In this document: positions 5,287-13,222 of the stretch, piece by piece | Layout: every line of letters starts with the position of its first letter | How positions within the stretch are numbered: the first letter of the stretch is position 1 | Source: Actinobacteria bacterium UBA2286 | Lineage (GTDB): Bacteria > Actinomycetota > Coriobacteriia > Anaerosomatales > Anaerosomataceae | Direction of reading: 5' to 3' | NCBI GenBank assembly: GCA_002345925.1 | Contig: DDWM01000027.1 | Location: forward strand, 1-17,190 | Length of the DNA stretch: 17,190 nt | The notes under the pieces: model-generated | Told to the model about the DNA's origin: nothing | The model's input: the letters and a program-made list of their open reading frames with translations, nothing else | The model's database searches: none | Position numbers and translations under genes: made by a program

Positions 5287-6951
5287 ATGGAGTTGCGCAG
5301 CGACCGAATGAAGAAAGGCCCGAGCAGGGCCCCGCACCGGAGCCTCCTGAAGGCAGACGGTCTCACCGACGAGGAAATCTCCCGTCCAATCATTGCCGTG
5401 GTCAACTCGGCGAATGAGATCATCCCCGGACACTTGCAGCTCGGCACGATTGCTGATGCGGTCAAGGCCGGCATTCGCATGGCCGGCGGTACGCCGCTCG
5501 AGTTCTCAACGATCGGTGTTTGCGACGGAATCGCGATGGGTCATGCCGGGATGCGCTACTCACTGGCGTCACGCGAGATCATCGCGGACTCTGTAGAACT
5601 CGTCATCCAGGGTCACGCCTTCGACGCGATGGTCATGATCCCAAACTGCGACAAGATCATCCCCGGTATGCTCATGGCAGCGGCACGCCTCGACATCCCA
5701 ACCGTTGTCGTCTCCGGTGGACCGATGCTCGCTGGTAAGTGGAAGGGTAAGAACGTCGACCTCGATACCGTGTTCTCCACGGTCGGCGCGGTACGCGCCG
5801 GCACCGTGACCGAGGAAGAGATGTGTGAGCTTGAGAACGCCGCGTGCCCCACGTGCGGCAGCTGCGCAGGCCTCTTCACCGCGAACTCGATGAATTGCCT
5901 CACCGAGGCGATCGGCATGGGGCTTCCCGGCAACGGCACGATCCCCGCCGTCTACTCGGAGCGCATCCGCCTTGCCAAGCACGCTGGCATGCAGGTCATG
6001 GAGCTCCTCAAGAAGGGCATCACTGCCCGCGACATCATGACGCCGGCCGCAATCCGCAACGCCATGACGCTCGACATGGCGTTCGGCGGCTCCAGCAACA
6101 CGGTTCTGCACCTTACCGCCATAGCGCACGAGGCTGGCGCCGACATCACACTTGATGACTGGGCCGAGGTGAGCGCTCGTACGCCAAATCTCGTCAGGGT
6201 CTCTCCCGCGAGCGACTACCACATGGAAGACCTTTACTTCGCCGGTGGTATCCAGGCGATCCTGGCCGAGCTCGCGAAGCACAACCTCATCGACGAGAGC
6301 GTCATCACTGTCACCGGTGACAAGCTGCGCCACAACCTCAAGGGCGTCAAAGGCGCCGACGGCGTCATCATTCGCTCCATCGAAGAGCCTTACTACGCTG
6401 AGGGTGGCTTGCGCGTGCTCAAGGGCAACCTTGCGCCCAGGGGAGCGGTAGTGAAGCAGTCCGCAGTCGCTGCCGAGATGCGCGAGCACTCCGGTCCTGC
6501 TCGCGTATTCGATTCCGAAGAGGCCGCAGTTGAGGCGATTCTGGGCGGCAAGATCGTCGAGGGCGATGTTGTCGTCATTCGCTACGAAGGCCCGAAGGGT
6601 GGTCCTGGAATGCGCGAGATGCTTGCGCCTACCTCGGCCGTTAAGGGCATGGGTCTTGCGAGCAGCGTCGCGCTCATCACCGATGGTCGCTTCTCGGGCG
6701 CCACATCGGGTGCCTCGATTGGGCACGTGAGTCCTGAGGCTGCCGAGGGTGGACCGATTGCGCTCGTTGAAGAGGGCGACACGATTGTGATCAACATCAA
6801 CACCGGGGACCTCACGGTCACGGTTACCGACGAGCGGCTGGCAATGCGCCGGCGCGAGTGGGTTGCACCGGAGCCAAAGGTGACCGAGGGGTATCTGGCA
6901 CGCTACGCGAGGTTCGTCTCCAGCGCCGATCAGGGCGCGGTGCTCTCATGA
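5287..6951 (+). CDS. ilvD: Dihydroxy-acid dehydratase
   Basis: Converts 2,3-dihydroxy-isovalerate and dihydroxy-methylvalerate to the 2-oxo acids of valine and isoleucine, in the cytosol. The protein has 554 residues, normal for the family. Recognisable segments are CDGIAMGH (79-86), PNCDKIIPGM (119-128), the cluster motif CPTCGSCAGLFTANSMNCL from residue 187, and GRFSGATSGASIGH near the C-terminus. The first cluster position that reads PCN in [2Fe-2S] members is PGH here (47-49), as in E. coli IlvD. That suggests an oxygen-sensitive [4Fe-4S] enzyme. The start ATG follows GAGGTGG at a short gap; an in-frame extension upstream to 5194 was rejected because it runs back toward the T-box leader and has no ribosome site. 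It is the first gene of the leucine T-box-controlled operon, 40 bp before ilvB. Confidence 0.97.
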   Translation: MELRSDRMKKGPSRAPHRSLLKADGLTDEEISRPIIAVVNSANEIIPGHLQLGTIADAVKAGIRMAGGTPLEFSTIGVCDGIAMGHAGMRYSLASREIIADSVELVIQGHAFDAMVMIPNCDKIIPGMLMAAARLDIPTVVVSGGPMLAGKWKGKNVDLDTVFSTVGAVRAGTVTEEEMCELENAACPTCGSCAGLFTANSMNCLTEAIGMGLPGNGTIPAVYSERIRLAKHAGMQVMELLKKGITARDIMTPAAIRNAMTLDMAFGGSSNTVLHLTAIAHEAGADITLDDWAEVSARTPNLVRVSPASDYHMEDLYFAGGIQAILAELAKHNLIDESVITVTGDKLRHNLKGVKGADGVIIRSIEEPYYAEGGLRVLKGNLAPRGAVVKQSAVAAEMREHSGPARVFDSEEAAVEAILGGKIVEGDVVVIRYEGPKGGPGMREMLAPTSAVKGMGLASSVALITDGRFSGATSGASIGHVSPEAAEGGPIALVEEGDTIVININTGDLTVTVTDERLAMRRREWVAPEPKVTEGYLARYARFVSSADQGAVLS

Positions 6952-6991
6952 GGAAGTCCGACGGAAGACGACGGTCACAGGAGGTGACGAG

Positions 6992-8740
6992 ATGAGGCTC
7001 TCAGGCGCACAAGCGCTCGTGAAGTCCCTTCAGAATGAAGGTGTCGAGGTCGTTTTCGGGTACCCGGGCGGAGTCGCCCTGCCGATATTCGACGCGCTCT
7101 TTGACGTTGAAAGCCCGCGCACCATCCTTGTTCGTCACGAGCAGGCGGCGGTTCATGCCGCAGATGGCTACGCACGAGTGACCGGCAAGCCGTGTGCCGT
7201 GATCGTGACCAGCGGCCCGGGGGCGACAAACACCATCACCGGTATCGCGAACGCGTTCATGGACTCGATTCCCATGGTGGTGTTCACCGCGCAGGTCGCC
7301 ACTCACGTCATCGGCACCGACGCGTTCCAGGAATCGGACATGACAGGCATCACCATCCCCATCACGAAGCACAACTACCTCGTCAAGACGACGGCCGAGC
7401 TCCCTGGAGTGATCAAAGAGGCGTATCACATCGCTTCGACCGGTCGCCCCGGTCCCGTCCTGGTCGACCTGCCCGTCGACGTGAGCAAGGGTGAGATCGA
7501 ATACGAGTACCCGGATACAGTGAACCTGCCCGGCTACAAGCCCACGTACAGGGGTCATACCAAGCAGATCAAGCAGGCCGCGACTCTGATCAACAAGGCA
7601 CGCAAGCCCCTTCTCTATGCGGGCGGCGGCGTGCTGGCCTCGGGTGCCTGGAAAGAGTTGAAGGAGCTTGCCGAGCTCATGCAGTTGCCCGTTGTCACCA
7701 CGCTGATGGGCAAAGGCGCGTTCCCTGAGGACCATCACCTGTTCGTTGGCATGCCCGGTATGCACGGTGCCAAGTACACCAACTACACCATCACCGAGAC
7801 CGACTTGCTGATCGCAGTTGGCGTTCGGTTCGATGACCGCGTGACCGGCAAGCTCTCCAGCTTCGCGAGCAAGTCCAAGGTCATCCACATCGATATCGAT
7901 CCGGCTGAAATCGGGAAGAACAAGGCCGCCGACGTGCCGATCGTTGGGGACGCGAAGCATGTGCTTGCTGCAGTGGTCGGCGAGCTCCGCAAGATGTCTG
8001 CCGAGCCGCACACCGACGCATGGATGAGAGTCATCGATGACTGGCGTTCGCGGTACCCGTTCCACTACCCCACGCCCGAAGGCGTACTCATGCCTGAGCA
8101 TGTCATCGAGCGCATCCGTGAGCTCACCAAGGATCGCCCGACGGTGATAACCACCGAGGTCGGCCAGAACCAGATGTGGTCGTGCCAGTACACCCACGTC
8201 CGGGAGCCACGCACGTGGGTCTCGTCCGGCGGTCTCGGCACGATGGGCTTCGGTTTCCCTGCAGCCATGGGTGCACAGATCGGCAAGCCGGACTATCTGG
8301 TCATCGATGTCGCCGGAGACGGCAGCATCCAGATGAACATCCAGGAGCTGGCGACCGCGAAGATCAACAACATCCCGATCAAGATCGTGATCCTCAACAA
8401 CGGTGTCCTCGGCATGGTTCATCAGTGGCAGGAGCTGTTTTACGGTGAGCGGTACGCATCCTCGGTCCTTGACCAGGCCGTGCCTGACTTCGTCAAGGTC
8501 GCCGAGGCGTACAGCTGCTTTGGTATTCGTGTGACCGACCCGGCTGACCTGGATGCAGCGCTAACGGCTGCGTTCGAGTACGACGGTCCCGCAATCGTCG
8601 ATTGCTGGGTTCCATCGAGTGAGAACGTCTACCCGATGGTTGCGCCCGGTGGATCTATCGATGAGATGCTCGGCGGGATTCCTGGCGGGCCGGTGAGCGA
8701 GATGCTTGACGGCGAACTCCTTGAGGAGGTGTGGGAGTAA
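6992..8740 (+). CDS. ilvB: Acetolactate synthase large (catalytic) subunit
   Basis: A thiamine-diphosphate enzyme that joins two pyruvates to acetolactate, or pyruvate and 2-oxobutyrate to acetohydroxybutyrate: the first committed step to valine, leucine and isoleucine. At 582 residues it has the normal three-domain length. The catalytic Glu50 lies in RHEQAAVHAADGYAR. SGPGATN follows at about residue 71. The ThDP/Mg motif starts at G442 (GDGSIQMNIQEL) and ends in NN about residue 470, and MVHQWQELFY is typical of biosynthetic acetolactate synthases. Start ATG has a strong AGGAGGTGA site. It overlaps ilvN by one base (TAATG), which suggests translational coupling and equal supply of the two subunits. 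Confidence 0.98.
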   Translation: MRLSGAQALVKSLQNEGVEVVFGYPGGVALPIFDALFDVESPRTILVRHEQAAVHAADGYARVTGKPCAVIVTSGPGATNTITGIANAFMDSIPMVVFTAQVATHVIGTDAFQESDMTGITIPITKHNYLVKTTAELPGVIKEAYHIASTGRPGPVLVDLPVDVSKGEIEYEYPDTVNLPGYKPTYRGHTKQIKQAATLINKARKPLLYAGGGVLASGAWKELKELAELMQLPVVTTLMGKGAFPEDHHLFVGMPGMHGAKYTNYTITETDLLIAVGVRFDDRVTGKLSSFASKSKVIHIDIDPAEIGKNKAADVPIVGDAKHVLAAVVGELRKMSAEPHTDAWMRVIDDWRSRYPFHYPTPEGVLMPEHVIERIRELTKDRPTVITTEVGQNQMWSCQYTHVREPRTWVSSGGLGTMGFGFPAAMGAQIGKPDYLVIDVAGDGSIQMNIQELATAKINNIPIKIVILNNGVLGMVHQWQELFYGERYASSVLDQAVPDFVKVAEAYSCFGIRVTDPADLDAALTAAFEYDGPAIVDCWVPSSENVYPMVAPGGSIDEMLGGIPGGPVSEMLDGELLEEVWE

Positions 8741-9225
8741 TGAATCACACCCTGTCCGTACTTGTGGAGAACAAGCCCGGCGTGTTGATGCGTGTGGCAT
8801 CACTCTTCGCTCGGCGCGGATTCAACATCGACTCACTTGCAGTCGGCATCACGGAGGACCCCACGCTGTCGCGCATGACGATCGTCGTCTCGGCAGAAGA
8901 TACGCCGCTTGAGCAGGTCACGAAGCAGCTGCACAAGCTCATCAACGTCCTCAAGATCCAGGATCTGGATCCGAAAGAGATGACGGATCGCGAACTGGTG
9001 CTCTACAAGGTGAACGCTCCGCCCGAGCGTCGCCACGAGATCATCGAGATCGCCAACGTATTCAGGGCGAAGATCGTCGACGTTGGCAAGCAGAGCCTCA
9101 CTATCGAGGCGACCGGCACGACCGACAAGCTTGTCGCAATGGAAGACCTGCTCCGCGCGTATGGCATCAAGGAGCTTGCACGCACCGGTAGGATCGCACT
9201 CGCACGTGGCTCGAAGGACGCATAA
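8740..9225 (+). CDS. ilvN: Acetolactate synthase small (regulatory) subunit
   Basis: This 161-residue regulatory partner of IlvB activates it and confers feedback inhibition by valine. An N-terminal ACT domain (about 3-77) contains NKPGVLMRVASLFARRGFNI, with Asn11 and Gly14 at the positions used for valine binding in E. coli IlvH. The C-terminal ALS_ss domain follows (about 83-157). The ATG at 8740 shares its A with the ilvB stop. An in-frame GTG at 8731 is only 1 nt from the AGGAGG site (8724-8729), too close to be used, whereas 8740 has a normal spacing of 10. A spacer of 47 bp separates it from ilvC. Confidence 0.97.
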   Translation: MNHTLSVLVENKPGVLMRVASLFARRGFNIDSLAVGITEDPTLSRMTIVVSAEDTPLEQVTKQLHKLINVLKIQDLDPKEMTDRELVLYKVNAPPERRHEIIEIANVFRAKIVDVGKQSLTIEATGTTDKLVAMEDLLRAYGIKELARTGRIALARGSKDA

Positions 9226-9272
9226 AGCAAAGGCATTCCCGGGGGACCGGGTACTGAATTCAGGAGGACATC

Positions 9273-10271
9273 ATGGCAACTGTTTACTACGAGAAGGATT
9301 GCGACATCAGCCTCATCCAGGGGCGTAAGGTCGCTGTGATCGGCTATGGCAGCCAGGGCCACGCGCACGCGCTCAACCTGCACGACTCGGGCGTGGACGT
9401 TCGCGTAGGCCTCCGTCCCGGTTCGAAGTCGTGGGACAAGGTCAAAGAGTCCGGCATGAAGGTGGCAACACCTCGCGAAGCGGCGCAGGAAGCCGACTTC
9501 ATCATGATCCTCACGCCTGACGAGACCCAGTCGCACACGTACTACTCCGAGATCCACGAGTCGATGACGCCGGGCAAGGTGCTCGCATTCGCTCACGGCT
9601 TCAATATCCACTACGACCAGATCGTCGCCCCCGAAGGCGTCGACGTCGTGATGATCGCCCCCAAGGGCCCGGGCCACATGGTTCGTCGTGTGTTCATCGA
9701 GGGTTCCGGCGTGCCGTGCCTCATCGCCGTGCACCAGGATGCCAGCGGCAAGGCGACCGACCTCGCGCTCTCTTATGCCATGGGTATCGGCGGCGCGCGT
9801 GCGGCCGTTATCGAGACCACCTTCGAGGAAGAGACCGAGACCGATCTCTTCGGCGAGCAGGTCGTGCTTTGTGGTGGCCTCACGCATCTCGTGCAGGCTG
9901 GCTTCGAGACGCTCGTTGAGGCTGGCTACCAGCCCGAGATCGCGTACTTCGAGTGCATGCACGAAGTGAAGCTCATCGTCGACCTCATGTACGAGGGCGG
10001 CATGGCCAAAATGCGTGACTCAATCAGCAACACCGCCGAGTACGGCGATTACGTGACCGGTCCGAGGATCGTTACCGAGGAGACGCGTGAAGCCATGGCC
10101 GAGTGTCTCTGGGAGATCCAGAACGGTACCTTCGCCCGCAACTGGATCCTCGAGAACCGCGCCGGCCAGCCGCACTTCAAGGCAATGCGTCGGATTCACG
10201 CTGAGCACATGATCGAAGAGGTCGGCTCTGAGATGCGGTCCATGTTTGCATGGATCAAGAAAGACGCGTAG
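9273..10271 (+). CDS. ilvC: Ketol-acid reductoisomerase (class I)
   Basis: Isomerises and reduces acetolactate and acetohydroxybutyrate to the dihydroxy acids used by IlvD. The protein has 332 residues, typical of the short class I enzymes. The N-terminal Rossmann domain has GYGSQGHAHALNL (25-37) and the cofactor loop GLRPGSKSW, whose Arg48, Ser51 and Ser53 suggest NADPH preference. The C-terminal knotted domain carries the metal-site acids in ETDLFGEQ and the EVKLIVDLMYEGG segment. The start follows a clear AGGAGG 6 nt upstream. The 99-bp gap to the next gene contains alternative hairpins (separate entry). Confidence 0.98.
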   Translation: MATVYYEKDCDISLIQGRKVAVIGYGSQGHAHALNLHDSGVDVRVGLRPGSKSWDKVKESGMKVATPREAAQEADFIMILTPDETQSHTYYSEIHESMTPGKVLAFAHGFNIHYDQIVAPEGVDVVMIAPKGPGHMVRRVFIEGSGVPCLIAVHQDASGKATDLALSYAMGIGGARAAVIETTFEEETETDLFGEQVVLCGGLTHLVQAGFETLVEAGYQPEIAYFECMHEVKLIVDLMYEGGMAKMRDSISNTAEYGDYVTGPRIVTEETREAMAECLWEIQNGTFARNWILENRAGQPHFKAMRRIHAEHMIEEVGSEMRSMFAWIKKDA

Positions 10272-10284
10272 ATCCACCACAACA

Positions 10285-10337
10285 CGACGGATTCAGGCAA
10301 GACCCGGCTACCCAAGCCGTCGATGCCGGGCGACGGC
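10285..10337 (+). promoter_or_regulatory. Mutually exclusive RNA hairpins between ilvC and the aminotransferase gene
   Basis: Three perfect pairings compete. CGACGG (10285-10290) pairs with CCGTCG (10317-10322). CCCGGC (10303-10308) pairs with GCCGGG (10325-10330). GCCGTCG (10316-10322) pairs with CGACGGC (10331-10337). The middle strand CCGTCG can choose either of two CGACGG copies, and the CCCGGC helix crosses both. The loops are too short for these to coexist as a pseudoknot. This resembles an attenuator or processing site within the operon. No T-tract follows, and the AGGGAGA ribosome site is left free. Confidence 0.4.
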
Positions 10338-10370
10338 ACTAAGTCGAGTAGCGAACAGGGAGAGTAGACG

Positions 10371-11516
10371 ATGCAGAAGCAGTATCTGATGACACCGGGG
10401 CCGACCCCGGTACCCGCCGAGGTCATGCTCAAGATGGCGGCACCGATCATCCATCACCGCACGCCGGACTTCTCGGCGGCGTTCAAGGATGCGATCGAGG
10501 GCTTGAAGTACGTGTTCCAGACCGAGAGCGACGCACTGCTGTTCGCATGCTCGGGCACGGGTGTCATGGAGTCTGCAATCGTGAACTGCTTCTCGGCGGG
10601 CGATACCGTTATCGTGTGCCGCAACGGCAAGTTCGGAGACCGCCAGAAGAACATCTGTGAGGCGTATGGCGTCAACGTCATCGACTTGCAGTACGGATGG
10701 GAAGAGGTCGTGGACACCGATGCCGTCGCCAAGACGCTTGCCGAGAATCCCGGTGTTCGCGGCGTCATCGTGACCCAGTCGGAGACCTCGACCGGCGTGC
10801 TCAACGACGTCAAGACCATCGGCGAGATCGTGAAGGGTTATCCCGAGACACTGCTCATCGTTGACTCCATCACCGGTATCGGTGCTGTCGAGTGCAAGAC
10901 CGACGAGTGGGGCCTCGACGTGGTCATGACCGGTTCGCAGAAGGGCCTTATGCTCCCGCCGGGCCTCGCAGCCTGCACCGTGAGCGCTAAGGCCTGGAAG
11001 GCGTACGAGCGCTCGACTCTGCCGAAGTTCTACTTCGACTGGATGAAGTACAAGAAGAACGTCGAGAAGGACACGACTCCGTTCACCCCGGCAGTCACGC
11101 TCGTGCTCGGCCTCAATGAGTCCCTTAAGATGATCCGCGAAGAGGGCCTTGAGAACACCATCGCCCGCCACACCATGCTCGCCGAGGCGACCCGCAAGGG
11201 CTGCGAGGCTCTCGGCCTTACGCTGTTTGCTCCCGCCGAGGGTCGCGGCAGTGCGGTCACGCCGGTTTGGGTGCCCGAGGGTGTCGACGGCAAGGCCGTC
11301 GTCAAGATCATGAAGAACAAGTACGGCGTGACCATCGCCGGCGGCCAGGACGACTACGCGGGTCGCATCTTCCGCGTGGGTCACCTCGGCTACTTTGGGA
11401 AGTTCGACATCATCACCACGCTTGCGGCGCTTGAGATGACGTTGGCCGAGCTTGGCTACGACTTCGAGCGTGGCGCGGGCATCAAGGCCGCCGAAGCTGT
11501 ATTCATGGGGGAGTAG
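10371..11516 (+). CDS. Class V (serine/alanine-glyoxylate type) PLP aminotransferase, probable serine-pathway aminotransferase
   Basis: A 381-residue fold-type I PLP enzyme of the alanine-glyoxylate/serine-pyruvate aminotransferase family. Visible landmarks are TPGPTPVP at the N-terminus, SGTG (61-64) for the phosphate, SETSTGV (137-143), the pyridine-binding Asp165 in VDSITGIG, the Schiff-base Lys191 in TGSQKGLMLPPG, and GHLGYF near the C-terminus. It is 2 bp upstream of serA. In several anaerobes such a pair appears to replace serC, the aminotransferase forming phosphoserine from 3-phosphohydroxypyruvate. That function is inferred from context; serine-pyruvate or alanine-glyoxylate transamination are the alternatives. 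It does not resemble the IlvE branched-chain aminotransferase (class IV), which is absent from this operon. Confidence 0.9.
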   Translation: MQKQYLMTPGPTPVPAEVMLKMAAPIIHHRTPDFSAAFKDAIEGLKYVFQTESDALLFACSGTGVMESAIVNCFSAGDTVIVCRNGKFGDRQKNICEAYGVNVIDLQYGWEEVVDTDAVAKTLAENPGVRGVIVTQSETSTGVLNDVKTIGEIVKGYPETLLIVDSITGIGAVECKTDEWGLDVVMTGSQKGLMLPPGLAACTVSAKAWKAYERSTLPKFYFDWMKYKKNVEKDTTPFTPAVTLVLGLNESLKMIREEGLENTIARHTMLAEATRKGCEALGLTLFAPAEGRGSAVTPVWVPEGVDGKAVVKIMKNKYGVTIAGGQDDYAGRIFRVGHLGYFGKFDIITTLAALEMTLAELGYDFERGAGIKAAEAVFMGE

Positions 11517-11518
11517 AG

Positions 11519-13102
11519 ATGAAGGTACTGGTAGCAGATAAGATTTCCGACACCGGCATTCAGAAGCTTCGCGACGCCGGACTTGAAGTCGACGTGAATA
11601 CCGGGCTTGCCGAGGACGCGATCGTCGCGATCATCGGTGACTACGACGCAATGGTGGTCCGCTCGGCCACGAAGGCGACGCGGCCCATCATCGAAGCCGC
11701 ACCCAAGCTCAAGATCATCGGTCGCGCCGGTGTGGGCATCGACAACGTTGACGTCGTTGCAGCCACCGAGCGCGGCGTTGTGGTCTGCAACGCGCCCACG
11801 AGCAACATCGTGTCCGCTGCCGAGCAGACCATCACGCTCATGCTCGCCAGCGCGCGTAACACCGCGCAGGCGAACGCCAGCATGCACGCCGGCAAGTGGG
11901 AGCGCTCCAAGTTCACGGGTACCGAGGTCTACGAGAAGACCCTCGGCATCGTTGGCCTCGGCCGCATCGGTACGCTTGTGGCCGAGCGCGCACGCGGTCT
12001 CGGCATGAAGCTCGTCGGCTACGACCCCTACCTGTCCGAGGAGCGCGCTGCGGCTCTCGGCGTGGAGCTTGTCGCGACCATCGACGAGATGCTCCCGAAA
12101 GTCGACTTCCTCACGGTGCACCTGCCCAAGACGAAGGAGACCATCGGCATGTTCGGTGCCGAGCAGTTCGCCCGTATGCGCGACGGTGTGCGCCTCATCA
12201 ACACGGCGCGCGGCGGCATCTACCAGGAGGACGCGCTCGTGGCCGCGCTCAAGAGCGGCAAGGTCGCCTCGGCGGCCATCGACGTCTTCGAGGTCGAGCC
12301 GTGCACCGAGTCGGCACTGCACTCCATCGAGAACGTGATCCTCACGCCGCACCTCGGCGCTTCCACCGATGAGGCGCAGGACCGCGCCGGCGACCAGATC
12401 GCCGAGCTCGTCATCGCCGGCCTCAACGGCGACATGGTGCCAACGGCCGTCAACATCGCGCCGGTTGCCCCCGACGTCATGGAGAAGGTCGGCCCGTTCA
12501 TCGCGCTGGCCGAGGCACTCGGTACGGCTATCGCGCAGTTCGCGCGCGGCGGCATCGAGGAGCTCGACGTGCTCACCGTCGGCCAGCTGGCTGACACCGA
12601 CACCCGCATCCTCAAGACCGCGGTGCTCAAGGGTCTGCTCGGCAGAGTCTCCGATGAGCAGGTCAACTTCGTGAACGCCAACTACTACGCCGAGCAGCGC
12701 GGCCTCAAGGTCACCGAGACCAAGCGCACCGAGACGCACGACTACACCAACATGCTGATCGTGCGTGCCACGACTGCCGGCGAGCCCGTTGAGATCGCCG
12801 CAACGCTCATCGGCAAGGCCGACGAGCCGCGTCTGGTGTCACTCTTCGGCTACGACCTTGATATGGCGCCGGGCGAGTTCATGGCGTTCTTCCGCTATCC
12901 CGACCGCCCTGGCATGATCGGCAAGGTCGGCACGATTCTCGGCAACGAGGGTATCAACATCGCATCGATGCAGGTTGGCCGTACCGCTGCCGGCGGTACT
13001 GCTCTGATGGGCATCGTGGTCGACACTTCGCTCACCGAGGATCTTCTCGGCCGTATCAAGGAAGCTGCCGAGATGACAGACGCTTGGAGCATCGAGCTGT
13101 GA
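11519..13102 (+). CDS. serA: D-3-phosphoglycerate dehydrogenase, long form with C-terminal regulatory domains
   Basis: Oxidises 3-phosphoglycerate to 3-phosphohydroxypyruvate with NAD, the first step of serine synthesis. The 527 residues match the long type. A substrate domain is split around a Rossmann domain with GLGRIG (147-152). Catalytic residues are Arg231 (NTARGG), Glu260 (DVFEVEP) and His278 (LTPHLGAS). An ASB-type intervening domain occupies about 315-450. A final ACT domain begins near FRYPDRPGMIGKVGTILG and normally senses serine. A GGGGGAG ribosome site lies within the end of the aminotransferase gene and the two genes are separated by only 2 bp, implying coupling. A 120-bp gap containing a hairpin separates it from leuA. 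Confidence 0.97.
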   Translation: MKVLVADKISDTGIQKLRDAGLEVDVNTGLAEDAIVAIIGDYDAMVVRSATKATRPIIEAAPKLKIIGRAGVGIDNVDVVAATERGVVVCNAPTSNIVSAAEQTITLMLASARNTAQANASMHAGKWERSKFTGTEVYEKTLGIVGLGRIGTLVAERARGLGMKLVGYDPYLSEERAAALGVELVATIDEMLPKVDFLTVHLPKTKETIGMFGAEQFARMRDGVRLINTARGGIYQEDALVAALKSGKVASAAIDVFEVEPCTESALHSIENVILTPHLGASTDEAQDRAGDQIAELVIAGLNGDMVPTAVNIAPVAPDVMEKVGPFIALAEALGTAIAQFARGGIEELDVLTVGQLADTDTRILKTAVLKGLLGRVSDEQVNFVNANYYAEQRGLKVTETKRTETHDYTNMLIVRATTAGEPVEIAATLIGKADEPRLVSLFGYDLDMAPGEFMAFFRYPDRPGMIGKVGTILGNEGINIASMQVGRTAAGGTALMGIVVDTSLTEDLLGRIKEAAEMTDAWSIEL

Positions 13103-13146
13103 CCTTCTGCCCGACATATGTTCTGCCGCTTGCGCGACTTAGCCGG

Positions 13147-13175
13147 CCGGTGGACCTCTCATGAGGTCGCACCGG
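13147..13175 (+). promoter_or_regulatory. 12-bp hairpin in the serA-leuA spacer
   Basis: CCGGTGGACCTC (13147-13158) pairs with GAGGTC-g-CACCGG (13163-13175), with loop TCAT and one bulged G. There is no T-tract. It could be an attenuator, an mRNA processing site or a stabiliser of the leuA-leuC message. The spacer shows no recognisable leader peptide, promoter or second T-box. Confidence 0.45.
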
Positions 13176-13222
13176 CGGGCGTGTGCGGCGACGGCAACCA
13201 ACACATGGAGGGCGTGATCACG

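Noticed and set aside
5569..8422. Long minus-strand open frames opposite ilvD (385 aa) and ilvB (473 aa), and similar ones opposite ilvC, serA, leuA and leuC
   Set aside because: They mirror GC-rich codon bias of real genes, have no recognisable protein motifs, and lie fully antisense to well-identified enzymes.
8731..8739. GTG start for ilvN
   Set aside because: It lies 1 nt after the AGGAGG site; the ATG at 8740 has proper spacing and matches the family N-terminus.
10285..10337. H-type pseudoknot in the ilvC-aminotransferase spacer
   Set aside because: The connecting loops would be 0-2 nt across 6-bp stems, too short; alternative hairpins are the better reading.
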